Source of the DNA: Hygrocybe punicea
Lineage: Eukaryota > Basidiomycota > Agaricomycetes > Agaricales > Hygrophoraceae
Direction of reading: 5' to 3'
Assembly: GCA_963556145.1 (NCBI GenBank)
Contig: OY744462.1
Coordinates: forward strand, 6,262,001-6,326,000
DNA length: 64,000 bases
Made by a program: the position numbers and the translations under genes. Positions 1 to 12,700 of this stretch are shown one piece after another (positions within the stretch are counted from its first letter, which is position 1; each line of letters opens with the position of its first letter). The notes under the pieces were generated by a model. The model was not told the DNA's origin. It was given only the letters and a program-made list of their open reading frames with translations, and made no database searches.

Positions 1-2689
1 TGAAGAGCCACAAATTGGCTCTCAATCGATAGAGTTCCATTCGGAGTCGAGATCCCAGATATGGTCCCGCTGCTGGTGTCATTGAGCTCGAAATGTTCCA
101 GACTCTTCCGAGCCTCCACGACTTCCCCAACAACAACGCCCAATCGTTCCCTCTCTTCACCCGCCTCGTTTTTCTTCCGTTTCCACTCCTCCATCTTTTT
201 CTCCAATTCGCGCACCTTCCTCTCCCGCTCTTCTAAGTCTGTCCTCCAGCTATCCCCGTCCTGCCTAAGGAGCTGCAGGCGAGATTGGAGGACCTCGACT
301 TCTTCCTTGCGGCGTTCACTCTCTTGTTCTAGCTTCTCCACCGTTTGCTGAAGGGCGAGGACAGACTCATCGGAACGTGCCATTCGAGCTTCCAGGTCGG
401 AGATGTATTGAGTTGAATATGACTCCGAGTCCTTGTATTTGGAAACCTCTCGCTTGAGGTCAGTCAACGATTCGCTCGAACTGATGGAAGTCTCGTCGTA
501 TGCCTTAATTTTTTCCTCCAAATCGCGAACATACTCCTAAAAGAAGAGGTAAATGGCAGTCAATATGAATTCAAACGTACGTACCTCCGTTGAAGCCTCT
601 CTCTCCGTCAATTTAGCAACTCTTGCTCTGAGCTCTTCAACATACATCTCCGTTGTTGAATGTCTCTCCACGACTATCGCCAACTCATCCTCCTTTTCCT
701 CCACCATTTCATTCGTGTGTCTCAACGCCGCCCGATTCAATTTAAGTTCCGCCTCCATAGCCGCAATCGTCTTTTCGTACTCCTCGATGACGGGACCAAC
801 AATCTCCTCGTATTTGCCTGTTCCACCTACAGCACCCCCTGATCCACGACGCCTTTCACCGAGCTCACGTCGAAGCCTGGTGAGCTCCTCCGTGCGTTCA
901 ACAAACTTCTCTCGCAAATCCTCATAGTTGGTCTGCAACTCAAACATCTGGGCAAGCACTTTCTTCCCCGCACCTTCCAACACTTCCGGCGGTGCGTCGC
1001 CGATCGTCACCGCGGTACCTTCCTTGATTGCCTTGAGCTCTTTCCTCAACCTCGAGACGGTCCCTTGCAACCACTCCACATCATCCCAACCATCTTCTTT
1101 CTCATTCAATACCGCCCGGTTCTTGATATTCCTCGCACGATTGGCGTACTTCAGCGTATTGACCGTTTCGCCTATGTTCCACTCGGCAGGGCTCACACAA
1201 GCAATCATAAGTGTATGAGCATTCCCACCAAGAGAATCTTGAAGTAGCCGCGTCAACTTCGAATCTCGGTAAGGGACGTGCGTTGCAGTATGTGATTTGA
1301 CACGAGATGGGTCTCCAAGCGCAGAGATGACGTTACCAAGGGCGAGGAGTCCACTGTTAATAGAAATCCCTTCCTTGATACGCTCACCGACGGCCGCAGT
1401 ACGTTTTAGCTATAAGAGCCCGAGGAGAATCAATAGTAGACTCAAGAATTTCGGAAGCACGAGAACCCACCCGTTCGGAACCAGCCAAGTCCACGAAATG
1501 AAATTTCGAAACAATGGTGACCCAACCTCCGGTGTCATCATCCGTAATGGTTGGCCGAGTCTCACTCGAATGGCCAAGTGCGCTGGCGGGCCTCAAGCCT
1601 CCGCCTCCGCCTCGGCCCATAGCTGCCGCAAAACCGGGTGTGGCCGGACGTCCGAATGTCGGCGAAGATCCTCTGGTGCCATTACCGTTCGCTGAAGTTA
1701 CGTACAACGACCCTGGACGTGCGAGGCGCGAGGGCGAACGACCGCCCGGGGGTAATGGCGACGAAGAACGAGGAAGTGGGGCCGAGCCAGTGTATTTCTT
1801 CTGCGTGAGAGTAAGCGAAAAAATAGCGTGCGAGCGGGAAGACTGAGCATTCATTTCCGTTTCATTAGTGCGCCTGATAGCCGTTCCCTTGCGAATGAGG
1901 CTGCCACAAAAGTCAAGTCAATGACCATGGTACTACAAATGAGGTGTGGCACTCACGTCATAACCTCGTTGGCGTTTCTGACATTCACTTCCCGAAGACC
2001 ACCCCAGATGATGTGACCATCCTTATCTTCCCTGATCTGTACTTCCCGCCTTCCACCAGTCGCGTCATCCAAGGCCAACAGGTCTATAAGATCCTCATTA
2101 TAGATTTCGATGAAAGAACCCTTGATGTTGTAGTTCCAAGCACCACCACGTTCCCCCTTGAGTTCCCTAGCACGAGAGAAGATGGTGGATACAGCCCTAG
2201 GTATTATGCCCATTCCATTGTGAGAATCAGATGCATCAGCATCAAGATCGATTCCAGTCATGGTAAAAGTCTTTCCGCTGCTAGTCTGACCATACGCAAG
2301 GATGGTGCAATTAAACCCTTCGAGAAAGCGGTCAAGAAGAGGCTTGGCGGTTGACGTGAAAAGGGCATGCTGCGTCGTAGCAGGGGGGTGGACTTGGTCA
2401 AAGGAGAAGAGTTGTTTTTTGGCCGTTGAGATAGCTGGTGCCGCGGTAGTGATCACACCACCTGCTGGGGGAACATTAGTAGATACAGAATCCACGCTAA
2501 CACTGGTCGGGCTTGTTGCGTGGATAATAGTACGTTGGAATCGGGCAGGGATCGAAGTAGCATCCTGGGCCGTAGCCGGCCGTATACGCACGGCTGAAAG
2601 CTTCATAAGTATCGATAAAATGATAAAATGACTTTGGGGTGCTCACCGACTTGAACGGCCGTGCTCGCCATGCTCGACGACGGCGCCAT
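1..2689 (-). CDS. Kinesin-4 family (KIF4-like) motor protein, 3' end beyond window
   Basis: N-terminal kinesin motor followed by a long coiled coil. The start is the ATG at 2689 in a good context (ACCACCATGG); exon 1 is short and splices to give VAVRIRP, the first motor strand. Seen in order: the ATP P-loop [13 protein letters not shown], switch I NAQSSRSH, switch II DLAGSERLKRT (formed across an intron near 1390-1450) and the [17 protein letters not shown] segment. The [18 protein letters not shown] wording fits the kinesin-4/chromokinesin group. Between switch I and switch II there is a Ser/Pro/Gly-rich insertion of about 80 residues, a loop extension common in fungal motors. Downstream of the neck, heptad-rich Glu/Lys/Arg sequence runs to the window edge, so the tail that would bind DNA or cargo is not visible. 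Kinesin-4 proteins are plus-end motors that regulate microtubule length and chromosome arms. The family call is firm; the exact subgroup is inferred from the motor. Confidence 0.9.
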
Positions 2690-2859
2690 GGTGGTCTCGT
2701 CGTTGAGGATGATGGCGAAAATGAGTGGTACTACGGCAAAAGCCGAAAAGTGAGCGTGATCAATTTCATCAATTTCCCATGTGTCTTATATGGATGATAA
2801 TCCAGCACACATTTTGGTGCCCCTTTCTTGTATTCCTATTAGCCGTTATCTGTACTACA

Positions 2860-3640
2860 AACGCGCTCTCGAACCGATTGCTGGCCTTCCGGGCAACTGG
2901 TGTTGTACCAGTCACCCAAAAAAATCACAGGAGGCTTGATAAAGGCTGTGCTCACCCTTGTGTACCTTTGATCGCAAAAGTGACTAGCGCCAACAGCGTG
3001 CTGCAGGTTCGTATAATTTCCATTTCTGTGTGGTCAAGTAAACACTTTCCACCTGAGTCTCTGCAAGAAAAATTCCTATAACATGTTGCCCCGAGTTCTT
3101 GCTTGTGTGTTGAACGTTGACCAGAGCCAAGATATACGCTGGCAGATCTTCAAGATCGGTCTCAAGACATCCATCAACAACGCTAGGCCACCAATGGCCA
3201 TCAGTGTGTGATTCCAGAGATGACAGCACTCACGTTTCACTCTCAACAAGTTTTGAGTTCAGTTTTCCCCATAAAACGAAAATTTTCACACCGTGAATGT
3301 TACAAATTGATATTCCACCAAGTACTGTATTGAGATCAGAAAATTATCGGACGGGTAAAACGAAGGTAGGGGGAGTGAAGTAATCGTGAAAAAAGAGTGG
3401 CTGGCATACAATGCAGTCGTATCGCCTATTGAAGGAATGTCAACGCTAATGGTAACACCGAATTTACGTGAGTAGTGTCAATGGGTGTGAAATAGGGAAT
3501 GCTCACCGCAGCAGATAATAGAGCAAGGTGAGGGTCCAAAGCCTTGGCAGGCAAAAATCTAAGCTGCCTGCCCTTTCACAGCAAAAAACTGGTAGTCGAA
3601 ACTTCACACTGAATCCGCATCCACCAACCAAAAACCGACA
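2860..3640 (-). other. Possible small multi-exon gene, unassigned
   Basis: The gap between PAC1 and the kinesin start holds several good intron-like blocks on the minus strand: donors GTGAGC near 3505 and GTGAGT near 3230, with matching CAATAG and CCTAG acceptors. Splicing one way gives a continuous reading that includes RQLRFLPAKALDPH, then ISICNIHGVKIFVLWGKLN, then VVDGCLETDLEDLPAYILAL. A competing splice gives a different but also open reading, and no convincing in-frame ATG was found just after the PAC1 stop. I do not recognise the protein in either frame. It may be a small gene tucked between its neighbours or chance open frames in a promoter region. The limits are approximate. Confidence 0.3.
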
Positions 3641-3645
3641 GACCA

Positions 3646-5359
3646 CTATGGCAACCAAATCTTGACAGTCTGGTCCACACTCCCAGACGCAACTACGTTC
3701 ATCAATTTCTCGGAATCACCGGACTTTGATTCCGCACTATCCGCACCGTTAACTTTGCTCTCCTTTCCACCACCAGATGCAGACTGCCGGCCCCAAGCGA
3801 GTGTAGTGACAAAATGCCCATGGGCCTCTACCGTCTTCACGCACCGCCCATTTGAAAGGTCCCACACACGTATCGTTTTATCGTCCGATGCTGAAAGAAG
3901 AAACTTGCCAGATGGGTGGAAGACGAGTGCACGAACCCAACTGTCGTGCCCGTGCTGGCGAGAATGTCAGTGTGAAGATTGCCAATTACTGGGAAGTAAA
4001 CCTACAAGATTTTTAAGCATTTGACCACTCTGCGCATCCCAAAGGATAACGGTCTTATCTCGCCCACCACTAGCCAGGTAGAGTCCGGGCCGTTTGGAGC
4101 GATCAGTGTTCTGAGAGGTGAATAAGGAACTGAAGATGTCCCAATGTCATGAAAACGGACCGGAATTCCCGCTAAATCTCGTATGGCTCCGTAGGCCGCG
4201 ACTGGGGCCCATGTAATTACTTCAACAACGTGTTCATGTCCTCTCAGTTCCATTTTTGACTCCCCAGTCATGGGGTCCCAGATGCGAGCAGTCTTGCAAA
4301 AATCGTTTGCTTAGAGAGTAGCTCTTGGACAGCGTCAAGAAGATCTCACATGGTCGTTCGAACAACTTGCCAGCAAGCGTCCATCATCAGACGGTGACAC
4401 GCAGCGCACCCAGTCAGAATGACCTGTGATAGTGCGCACCAGGTGTCTGCAGGTAATGAATTCATCAACACGATAAAATAATGTAAGAGCAGAAGGCACG
4501 GACGTAGAAGCAATGTTGAAGACCCTTATTGTCCGATCTCGACTAGCACTCACGATATGTTCATCTCCGGGCATAAACCGCACGGAAGAAATCGAATGAT
4601 CATGTCCAGAAAACGTTTTCGTATTCTTCCACTCGTTCTGACTGTCCCAGATCTTGATAAACAGATCCGAGGAACATGTCACTATCCAAAAAGGCCATCG
4701 TTCGTCAGTCTCATCTGTTCCAGAGATGTACAATGTACACCTTGCATAAGACTCACCCAATAGATTGCCCTTGTGGTCAAAATCAACGTCCAAAATGGCT
4801 CTTGTATGTCCCTTGAGCGTCCGTTCGAACTCCCCAGTTTCCCAGTCCCATATTTTGACAGTGGTGTCTTCGCTCGCAGAAGCCAATATGGAGTACTGTG
4901 GGTGGAATGCCACACGAGTGATCGTGGATCGATGTCCCGTTAACACGTGTGCAGCTGGTGCCCTAGGGAGCCAATCAGCCTGGGATGCAGAACGCTTTGC
5001 TGGTGATAACGATAACTCTTCTTGAAGAGCGGCATTTCGGTTCTCCAAGTCCATGATCTTATAAAACGTGACTAAGTTCATTTGCACCAAGAACGACGGC
5101 GCAGACCTTCTTTTGCAGACGTATCACACTCATCCATTTCTTCTCGAGAAGTCCGGCGTACTTGGCTTTGGGATCAGGAGAATACGTCGAGCGAGCATCG
5201 GATTGGAGTGCATTGAAAGTTGCGGTGAAATTGTTGGCGTGCAGGTATTCAAGCATAGATTTATGCCTGCGTTTAACCGTTAACAATGGATAACAGCATG
5301 GTTACGAGAACAAGCTAGTCGTACAGTTCTTCTCTCTGCCGTTCAGTCAGTAAAGACAT
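3646..5359 (-). CDS. PAC1: LIS1/PAC1/NudF, dynein regulator with LisH and WD40 repeats
   Basis: Cytoplasmic partner of dynein that holds the motor on microtubules; in fungi it is needed for nuclear migration. The start is the ATG at 5359: the first exon encodes [12 protein letters not shown] and splices (GTACGA...ACGCAG) directly into [17 protein letters not shown], the standard LisH helix. Next come a short coiled coil ([18 protein letters not shown]) and seven WD repeats, with typical strands [31 protein letters not shown] and the terminal [10 protein letters not shown] just before the stop. The length (about 430 residues) and domain order match the family. Several introns interrupt the propeller; one ORF reads through an intron near 4740. 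Frame and splice sites are consistent across the gene, so the identification is secure. Confidence 0.93.
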
Positions 5360-5680
5360 TATGACCTGATCTGTGTTGAGCGTATTTCGTATGTTCTACA
5401 GAGGCTTTGAAGAGGATAACGCGTGAGATGGCTCGCCGGGTTCAACTGCAGTTTCAAATCTGGAATGCTCCGGTAACGGGTTGTGTTGACTTGTTGACGT
5501 TTTTGGCGCTACTCAAACAGTATAGTCCTTATAATGGTACCGGTGATGTACTATCATGTAACTTAGTCCTTACAATGGTGATACATGAAGCTACATATTT
5601 TGGTAGAGGTAAGTAGTTCGGAGTAGTCTTTCTACGGTTCGGCCGCGGCGCGTCGCGCGCAGGGTTTCGGGAAAAATAGT
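5360..5680. other. Intergenic, PAC1 promoter and velvet gene 3' side
   Basis: No gene is supported. A short imperfect duplication is visible: 'tagtccttataatgg' near 5521 and 'tagtccttacaatgg' near 5564. Confidence 0.5.
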
Positions 5681-6935
5681 CTAACTTATCACACACTGGC
5701 AACAATGACAACTGAGCTCTACAAACATGACATGTTTCAAGTCTGTCATCGTAGCCCAGTTACTGTTGTTGACATTGTATTGATTACCGGCCACACTGTT
5801 GAACGTGCAATTGTTCGCAACAACGCTGTCGTGATGCGCGTGTGGGAGTGAGCCGTAGCGACTGAGGTGGGCAAAAGGCGAGGGGATGTTGTGTGCTGGT
5901 GGAATATGACGCAATTGGGGGATACGTTGTGGTATTTGCGAAGTAGTGGGTGTTGCATCGGATACACTCGAAGATAGATTTCCAACTAACGTAGAACCCT
6001 GATGCAGGTTGGTACCTTCTTCGGAAGGCCCCCCAGGTCCATTACTCCGGTCCGGTGTCCGAGATGTGTGGGAACCAGTATGGTCACCTTCCTGGCCGCC
6101 AATCATTTTTCGGAAATTTTCAGCACCGACCACATTGAAGGGTGCGGAGCGTATTGGTGCACAGTGGTGCCTTTCGTGGCTATGGGTCGAGGGGGAAAAG
6201 CATTGGCAACGATTTTTATATATGGAGAGAGGTGCGAAACCACTTACTCAACAAATAGACAAAACTCCAAAATAAACCGCCCTTTGACATTCACCCTCAA
6301 ATCCGAAAATGTCGCGTTTTCCAGGTGAGAGATAAAGAGCACACGGTCGCCTGTTAAGGAGGGTATGCGTTCATCCTGTGTTTGCTGGTTAAATATGGAT
6401 AGGAGGAGGGATTTAATAAAGAAAGGGACCAGGTATTCGGAAAATGGCCAAAGTGCAAGCGAATAATAAATATTCGCACCCACCTTGAATTCTGTACCAT
6501 CGATGTTTATTAAGCTGGCGTATACGGTGTACGACACGTTTTGCTGGGATGTCGAAGAATCTACGTCGAGCTTGACGATTGGATGTGGGCGCAGAGGTTC
6601 GCTATCTGTCTGTAGGGTTAGTTGATTTGTGGAGGAGGAATGTGAAGAAGAGGACCTCTGCAGCCGTAACTGCGCACACATCCTAGTTTTGGTTCCTGGA
6701 TCAGCGTAAGTTTGCACTTGAGCTCTGTAGAGCGTGGTGAGATGGATAATCGGATGGGCTAGGGTCTCCGCCACGTCCCTGGAGTCAGGCGCACGCAAGA
6801 CTCCGCGCCGCAGCCGCAGCCGCTGAAGTTGGGCGTTAAGACTCACGTTCTGTGACAACTTGCGCCATCGCACTCGCTGAGCTGCGCTACTTCGTCCTCT
6901 ACGGCGGTGGTGGAAGTCAAAGGGGCTCCCTCCAT
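5681..6935 (-). CDS. Velvet-domain transcriptional regulator
   Basis: Velvet proteins are fungal DNA-binding regulators that link development with secondary metabolism. The best model starts at the ATG at 6935; the first exon (MEGAPLTSTTAVEDE...) splices with a 68-bp intron into DVAETLAHPIIHL. Velvet landmarks follow: TKTRMCAQL, RPHPIVKLDV, TVYASLINIDGTEFK, SLTGDRVLFISHLENATF, DLRVNVKGRFILEFCLF and, after the last intron, IRSAPFNVVGAENF. These correspond to the ARMCG, RPxxPPPIVQL, G..VSS..., DLSVR.EG.FRLRF.LF and PF.V..AK.F blocks of the family. The C-terminal tail of about 120 residues is Pro/Ser/His-rich and ends with TFNSVAGNQYNVNNSNW, a motif unlike velvet tails I know. The longer uninterrupted frame upstream begins at GTG, so the spliced start is preferred. 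The exact 3' end could differ if one more intron is present. Confidence 0.75.
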
Positions 6936-7941
6936 ATTTTTAACTTATGCACGCAATCGCCTCGTGTCCTCTTGTGTCAACTTTAATACAGAAGTCGCAT
7001 GCGCAGTACTCCGAATCTATAGCTTTAGCTTTCATAAACTGGTGAGATTTTTACCTACTAGCGTATTTCTGAACTGTTTTGGCAAGTGATCTAGTGATCC
7101 AAGAAAAGAGGGTCACGGATATTTCATACGATGACACTGCGCACCAAATAGAGTTGAGCCCTTTCAACTGTTGTCTCATACGAAAGGCTCTCCGGTATCG
7201 ATGCAGAATTCCGTTGAAGGTCAACTCATTCGAATGTTCTGGAGACACGTACCGCGATAAGCTACCACCCATCCGTGAATGAAACATTAGACGGTCGAGA
7301 ACGAGCATCCCGTCATGGAAGCGAACGGAATGACGCAACTGGCCGTATGGCGTTTTGGGGTCTCCTCGATGTTCCACCTCGCCGATACGAAGTCAGAGTA
7401 CTACTGCTCCATGGCCAATCTGATGGTGTACATAAATGTACATTCGACGGGCATACATGGCGTCGGTGGGGATACTAGCGACCCCATGGGGCCAGTGCAA
7501 GCGTCCGACGTGCCCGTTGACTGGGTTCCGATCCATAAACCTGAAGGCAAAGTACTCCTACGGAAACAGTTTTCTTCAAGTTGATGTATCCGCACATCGG
7601 TGTGTTGTCTTGCATGCCTGTGTTTCTTTTCTTCTTCCTGGGCCAGGTGTAGATGCAGCCTGAGCATGTATAACCTGACGACGAAGGGTGGTCTCGTCTC
7701 ACTGGGCCTCACTAGTGTTGGAGGTCCTGATTACAGACTGATATTGCACGGTGCATGGCCCTCAATGCATGATGAATCGTTGATGTAAACCTAAATAAAT
7801 GTCCTGCCAGTGATCATCGATCATGGTTGCATTTGATCGAGTTATCCGTGAACTAGGGCCAGCCTAAAACATTCTTGTAAGGTTGCTTCACAACACTGGA
7901 TATATACGCAGCTCTTGCCCCATCTCTCTGCCGATTTTCTG
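6936..7941. other. Intergenic between divergent velvet and RtcB genes
   Basis: About 1 kb with several open frames of 60-110 codons on both strands (for example 7051-7377 and 7401-7712 on the minus strand). The longer ones begin with GTG or other non-ATG codons and match nothing I recognise. It probably holds the two promoters; a small spliced gene cannot be excluded. Confidence 0.4.
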
Positions 7942-9571
7942 ATGTCGTCAAATCTGCGAATCTTGACGGTCATCCTGAACACTAACCACAACAAAAAATT
8001 CGCACTGCGCTTGCCATTCGAAGATCCACCAACAGAGGCAATCCTTCGCGAGGCACGGAATAAATTTCGCAGCAAGGGTCTTTCAGTCCTTTTCCTTCGA
8101 GGGGGAGCTTTATTAAATGACGCATGTCTCGAAGAAACATTCACGGAGGTCTGGGTGAGCAAAGGAGAGCCATATAGTGGACCACCGGCCAAAGGCTCTC
8201 GCTCTAACTATCCGGGGGAGGTCCGAGTCATCGCAAACAAAAGTTTTATCGACGATCAGGCTGTCAAACAGCTCGAGGCCATTGCAGCGCTGCCCGGTGT
8301 GCGGTTAGCTGTTGGCCTTCCTGATTTACATCCAGGAAATAGGTTTCCTATTGGGTGTGCTATCGCTGCAGGTGTGATTTATTTAACGCGAAGCTGCCTT
8401 TCTATTGCTAGCAATTGACAATCTGGAGAAAGATGGCATTTATCCTGCACTCATTGGCTCGGACATTGGGTGTGGCATCGCATTGTATCATTTCTCTGCT
8501 CCTTCACGATCGCTCCCCAATCCTAGCAAAGTTGCTTCCTTGTTGCGTGGCTTGGATGAACCTTGGTCCGGCTCTGTGATGGACTGGCTTGCAAATTATG
8601 GAATCACGAAGTCGTCGTCCTTTGATGAGAGCCTGGGGACTGTTGGAGCCGGAAATCATTTCGCGGAGATCTGTACAGTCGAGCGAATAGCCGATGAAGT
8701 TGTGGCCCAAAGTTTGGGTGTTCAAGAGGGAGGCATTTATCTACTGAGTTCGTGCAACATTCATCTTTCTTTCCAACATCATTTACAATCCCTTTCGTCG
8801 ATCCACCATAGCCCACACAGGATCTCGCGGTCTGGGAGCATCCATCCTGGCCAATCATACCGTGACCGAATCCAACCCATATATGCCAAAGGACTCTCCC
8901 GATCTTCTGGCATATATGGCTGAACATGATTATGCTGTTCAGTGGGCCATTGCAAATCGTGATTTAATTGCCCATCGTGTCAAACAATGTGTGTTCCATC
9001 CATCCCATGACATTGATCACCCTCCAGAAGACATCGCCTCGCAAATCATGGATTTACGAAAGATTGTCGATGTGACCCATAATTCTGTGACACAACATTC
9101 GCTACTGCTTGCTGGCGAGAAAAGGAATGTATGGGTACACAGAAAGGGAGCTGCTCCAGCCGACAAAGGTGTTACCCCTTGTCCCGGAAGTCGCGGTCAT
9201 TTTAGCTGGTTACTCCAACCCACAGGTGACGGAGAGTATAACGGTCTGTTTTTGTGCAAACACGTCTGCGCAATGGCTGACTCTAGTATCTAGCGTATTC
9301 ACTAGCTCACGGTGCGGGCCGTCGCTATGGTCGCAATGCACTTCACAGTTCAGGATCGAAGTTTTCGAAAGCGAGCTTGACAACGACTGCACTCGGTTCA
9401 GAGGTGGTGTGCACTGATCCAGATTTACTTATCGAAGAGCGACCGGAAGCCTACAAAGATGTGGAGTGTGTTGTGGAAGATATGCAGGAGAAGAGTATTT
9501 GCAAAGGCGTTGTTGTGTTGCGACCCTTTGTGACATATAAAGTGAGAGAAGCAGGAAAAGGCAGAAAGTGA
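7942..9571 (+). CDS. RtcB-type RNA ligase (release factor H-coupled subgroup)
   Basis: RtcB joins RNA 2',3'-cyclic phosphate or 3'-phosphate ends to 5'-OH ends using Mn2+ and GTP. The start is the ATG at 7942 (MSSNLRILTV). Seen in order: AVKQLEAIAALPGVRLAVG, GLPDLHPG, a splice to DGIYPALIGSDIGCGIAL (metal-binding Cys), GTVGAGNHFAE (metal His), a splice restoring LTHTGSRGLGASIL (metal His), PCPGSRGHFSWL, and a last splice giving AYSLAHGAGRRYGR with the His that is guanylated. All key metal and GMP residues are therefore present. The N-terminal region before WIEG-like ANKSFIDDQ is the short version found in the bacterial release-factor-H-coupled branch. Fungi normally heal tRNA halves with Trl1, so this is probably an acquired, extra ligase. 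Its role here is unknown. Confidence 0.88.
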
Positions 9572-9729
9572 CCTTTCAATAGCAGTACTGGCAGACTGAG
9601 CGCACGAGCTGATTAGGCTTTGCGATTGTATTGGCTTCGGCTGCATTCAGATGCAATTGGCTATCGGCTAAGGTGGAGGATGTGAACAATACGTGTCTGT
9701 CCGAGTTCCTTGTTGCCAACTTCTATACC

Positions 9730-12700
9730 ATGGCACTCAGGCCGTCACCGGTGATGCCAATGGCCTGTCGCTCAGCTTCGTTTGCATTTCGGTCGCTATC
9801 ATCCAAAATCTTTACAAAAGGTAATCATAGTAATAGCGCCGTATCCGGGAACCTTACTTTTCTCGATAGTATCCCTACGCTGCTATCAATCGTCGGTGCC
9901 CATACAGCAAAGTGTCGATGCGATCTCTCGCTCCAATCCGGAATCTGGTGAGTGCTTGTCATTTCCAGTAGCTCGTGCGAACACTTCTCATAATTCCAGG
10001 TATTCCGTATTCATCGCTTACTGTCGGCGTTCCGAGGGAAACCTTCCCGAGCGAACGTCGCGTGTCGTTGACTCCCCAGAATGCGACGGTCCTTCGAAAG
10101 AAAGGATTCGGGAGAGTTCTCGTCGAGCGGAATGCTGGGGCGCAGGCTCAATTCGCAGACGAGCAATACGCTGCAGCAGGAGCTACCCTAGTCACCCGAG
10201 AAGAACTTTACAAGACCGCAGACATCATTCTCAAAGTACGACCCCCACTACTCGGACAGGAAGCAGAAAGCGTGAAAGAAGGCAGTACCGTAATTTCGCT
10301 TTTATACCCAAACCAAAACAAGGCCATTGTGGATGCTCTAGCTTCGCGTAAGGCGAATGCTCTGGCAATGGACATGATACCGAGAATATCTCGTGCTCAA
10401 GTTTTTGACGTGTTAAGGCAACATTTTTTCTTAATTGCCTTTTATATATTTCTGATTCAGAGAAACAGCTCTATGGCCAACATTGCAGGCTACAAGGCTG
10501 TATTAGAGGCCTCCAATCATTTCGGAAGGTTCTTAACTGGCCAGGTTACAGCCGCTGGGTAAGATTACTAATTTGTGTTGCTTTTCCCACTATCTAACGT
10601 GCTTTGCAGAAAAGTCGCACTCTTCTTTGTTCACTAGAATTAAAGCTCACTGATTATTAGATACCCCCAGGGAAAATTCTCGTTATTGGGGCTGGAGTTG
10701 CCGGATTAAGTGCTGTTGTGACGGTAAGATCTTGAGATTCATGTAACGCAAACGTGTTATAACTATCTATTCTTGTAGGCAAGAAGGCTGGGAGCAATCG
10801 TTCGCGCTTTTGACACGCGTTCTGCTGCTCGTGAACAGGTTCAGTCACTTGGAGCTGAGTTTATTGAAGTCGCTGTTAAAGAAGAAGGCGGTGGTGGTGG
10901 TGGATATGCTAAGGTCATGTCCAAGGAGTTCATTGCAGCAGAAATGGCCCTGTTTATGGAGCAATGCAAGGATGTGGATATTGTCATTACAACAGTAAGC
11001 ATTTCGTACGACTTATGTGGCAAGTCGCTGAATCGGTCACCTAGGCTCTTATTCCGGGCAAACCGGCTCCGAAACTGATCACTAATGAGGTTGGGTTCAG
11101 TCTGGGTATACTCGGAATGGCTGTCTCACAAGTACCGTTTAGATGGTCGCATCAATGAAGCAAGGTTCCGTCATTGTGGACCTTGCGGCCGAGGCTGGTG
11201 GAAATTGTGAAGCGACTCGACCAGGCGAGCTCTATGTTCACAATGGTGTCACTATCATTGGTGAGCGAGATCTTTCAAAATATGAGCAGCCCCATCTAAA
11301 CCAACAATTCAGGCTACACCGACCTTCCTTCTCGCTTGCCAACTCAGTCTTCGACGCTCTATTCGAATAACATCACCAAATTTCTCCTATCCCTGGGAGC
11401 AGACGGCAAATATGCTCTTAACCTCGAAGATGAAGTTGTACGAGGTTCCCTTATCGTTCATAATGGAAATATCTTGGAACCGCCACCTCGCGTCATGCCA
11501 CCACCACCCCCGACACCACCTACGGTCGAAGAGAAGGCAGAGATTTTAGCAATCACGCCGTGGCAGAAAGCCACTCGGGACGTAGCAACTGTGACAGCGG
11601 GGATGGGATCCGTGATTGCTCTTGGGAAACTGACAGGCACCGCTTTCATGAGCAATTTCTTCACATTCGGGCTAGCGGGCCTAGTGGGCTACAGGGTAGT
11701 GTGGGGAGTTGCACCAGCTCTGCATTCGCCTCTGATGTCTGTCACGAATGCGATTTCTGGTAAGATCGATTGTGGTTTGATGGGACACAACCGTCATTTG
11801 AATTTAACCACCAGGCATGATCGGCATTGGCGGTCTGTTTGTTATGGGTGGTGGGTATTTTCCAGGCACAATCCCCCAGTCTCTAGGCGCGCTTTCCGTT
11901 CTGTTGGCTAGTGTGAATGTGGTTGGGGGTTTTGTCATAACAAAACGGATGCTGGATATGTTTAAACGTGAGTCCTGCCATGTCGCCCATCCAAGGCACC
12001 GATTTTTAACATGCAAGATAGGACCAACGGATCCACCAGAGTACTCCTGGTTGTATGGTGTGCCAGCTATCGTATTTACTGGAGGATTTTTGGCCGCAGC
12101 CAGTACCGGAATGGCGGGACTGGTGCAAGCTGGATACTTGACAAGCAGCGTCTTGTGCATAGGTTTAGTCCTATATACCTTTTGATTGTCACGTCCGAAC
12201 TAAGTACCTTCGCTATTAGCCTCCCTATCTGGCCTGGCTTCTCAATCGACTGCTCGTCAGGGCAACGTACTGGGTATATTGGGTGTTGGCTCAGGCATCT
12301 TGTCGTCATTGGCAGCCGTTGGTTTCCCTCCTGCTGTACTTGCACAGTTTGCTGCTGTATCTGCCGTGGGCGGGACGATTGGTTCAATAATTGGGAAGCG
12401 CATCACGGCCACCGAACTTCCTCAAATGGTGGCAGCCCTTCACTCAGTCGTTGGTCTCGCAGCAGTTTTCACTAGCATTGGTAGTGTCCTCGCAGACACC
12501 GCGCACATCTCGACATTACACCTCGTGACTGCATATCTGGGAGTACTGATCGGTGGGTTTTCCTTCAATTGTTGTTCACTGTAAGGATTAATATGATACA
12601 GGTGGCATCACCTTTACTGGTTCTATTGTTGCTTTCTTGAAACTTGCGGGACGTATGGGCTCGAAGCCTCTCATCCTCCCAGGAAGGCATTTGATCAACA

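Noticed and set aside
6244..6873. Longer uninterrupted start for the velvet gene
   Set aside because: It begins with GTG. A proper ATG at 6935 with a 68-bp intron joins the same frame and restores continuity.
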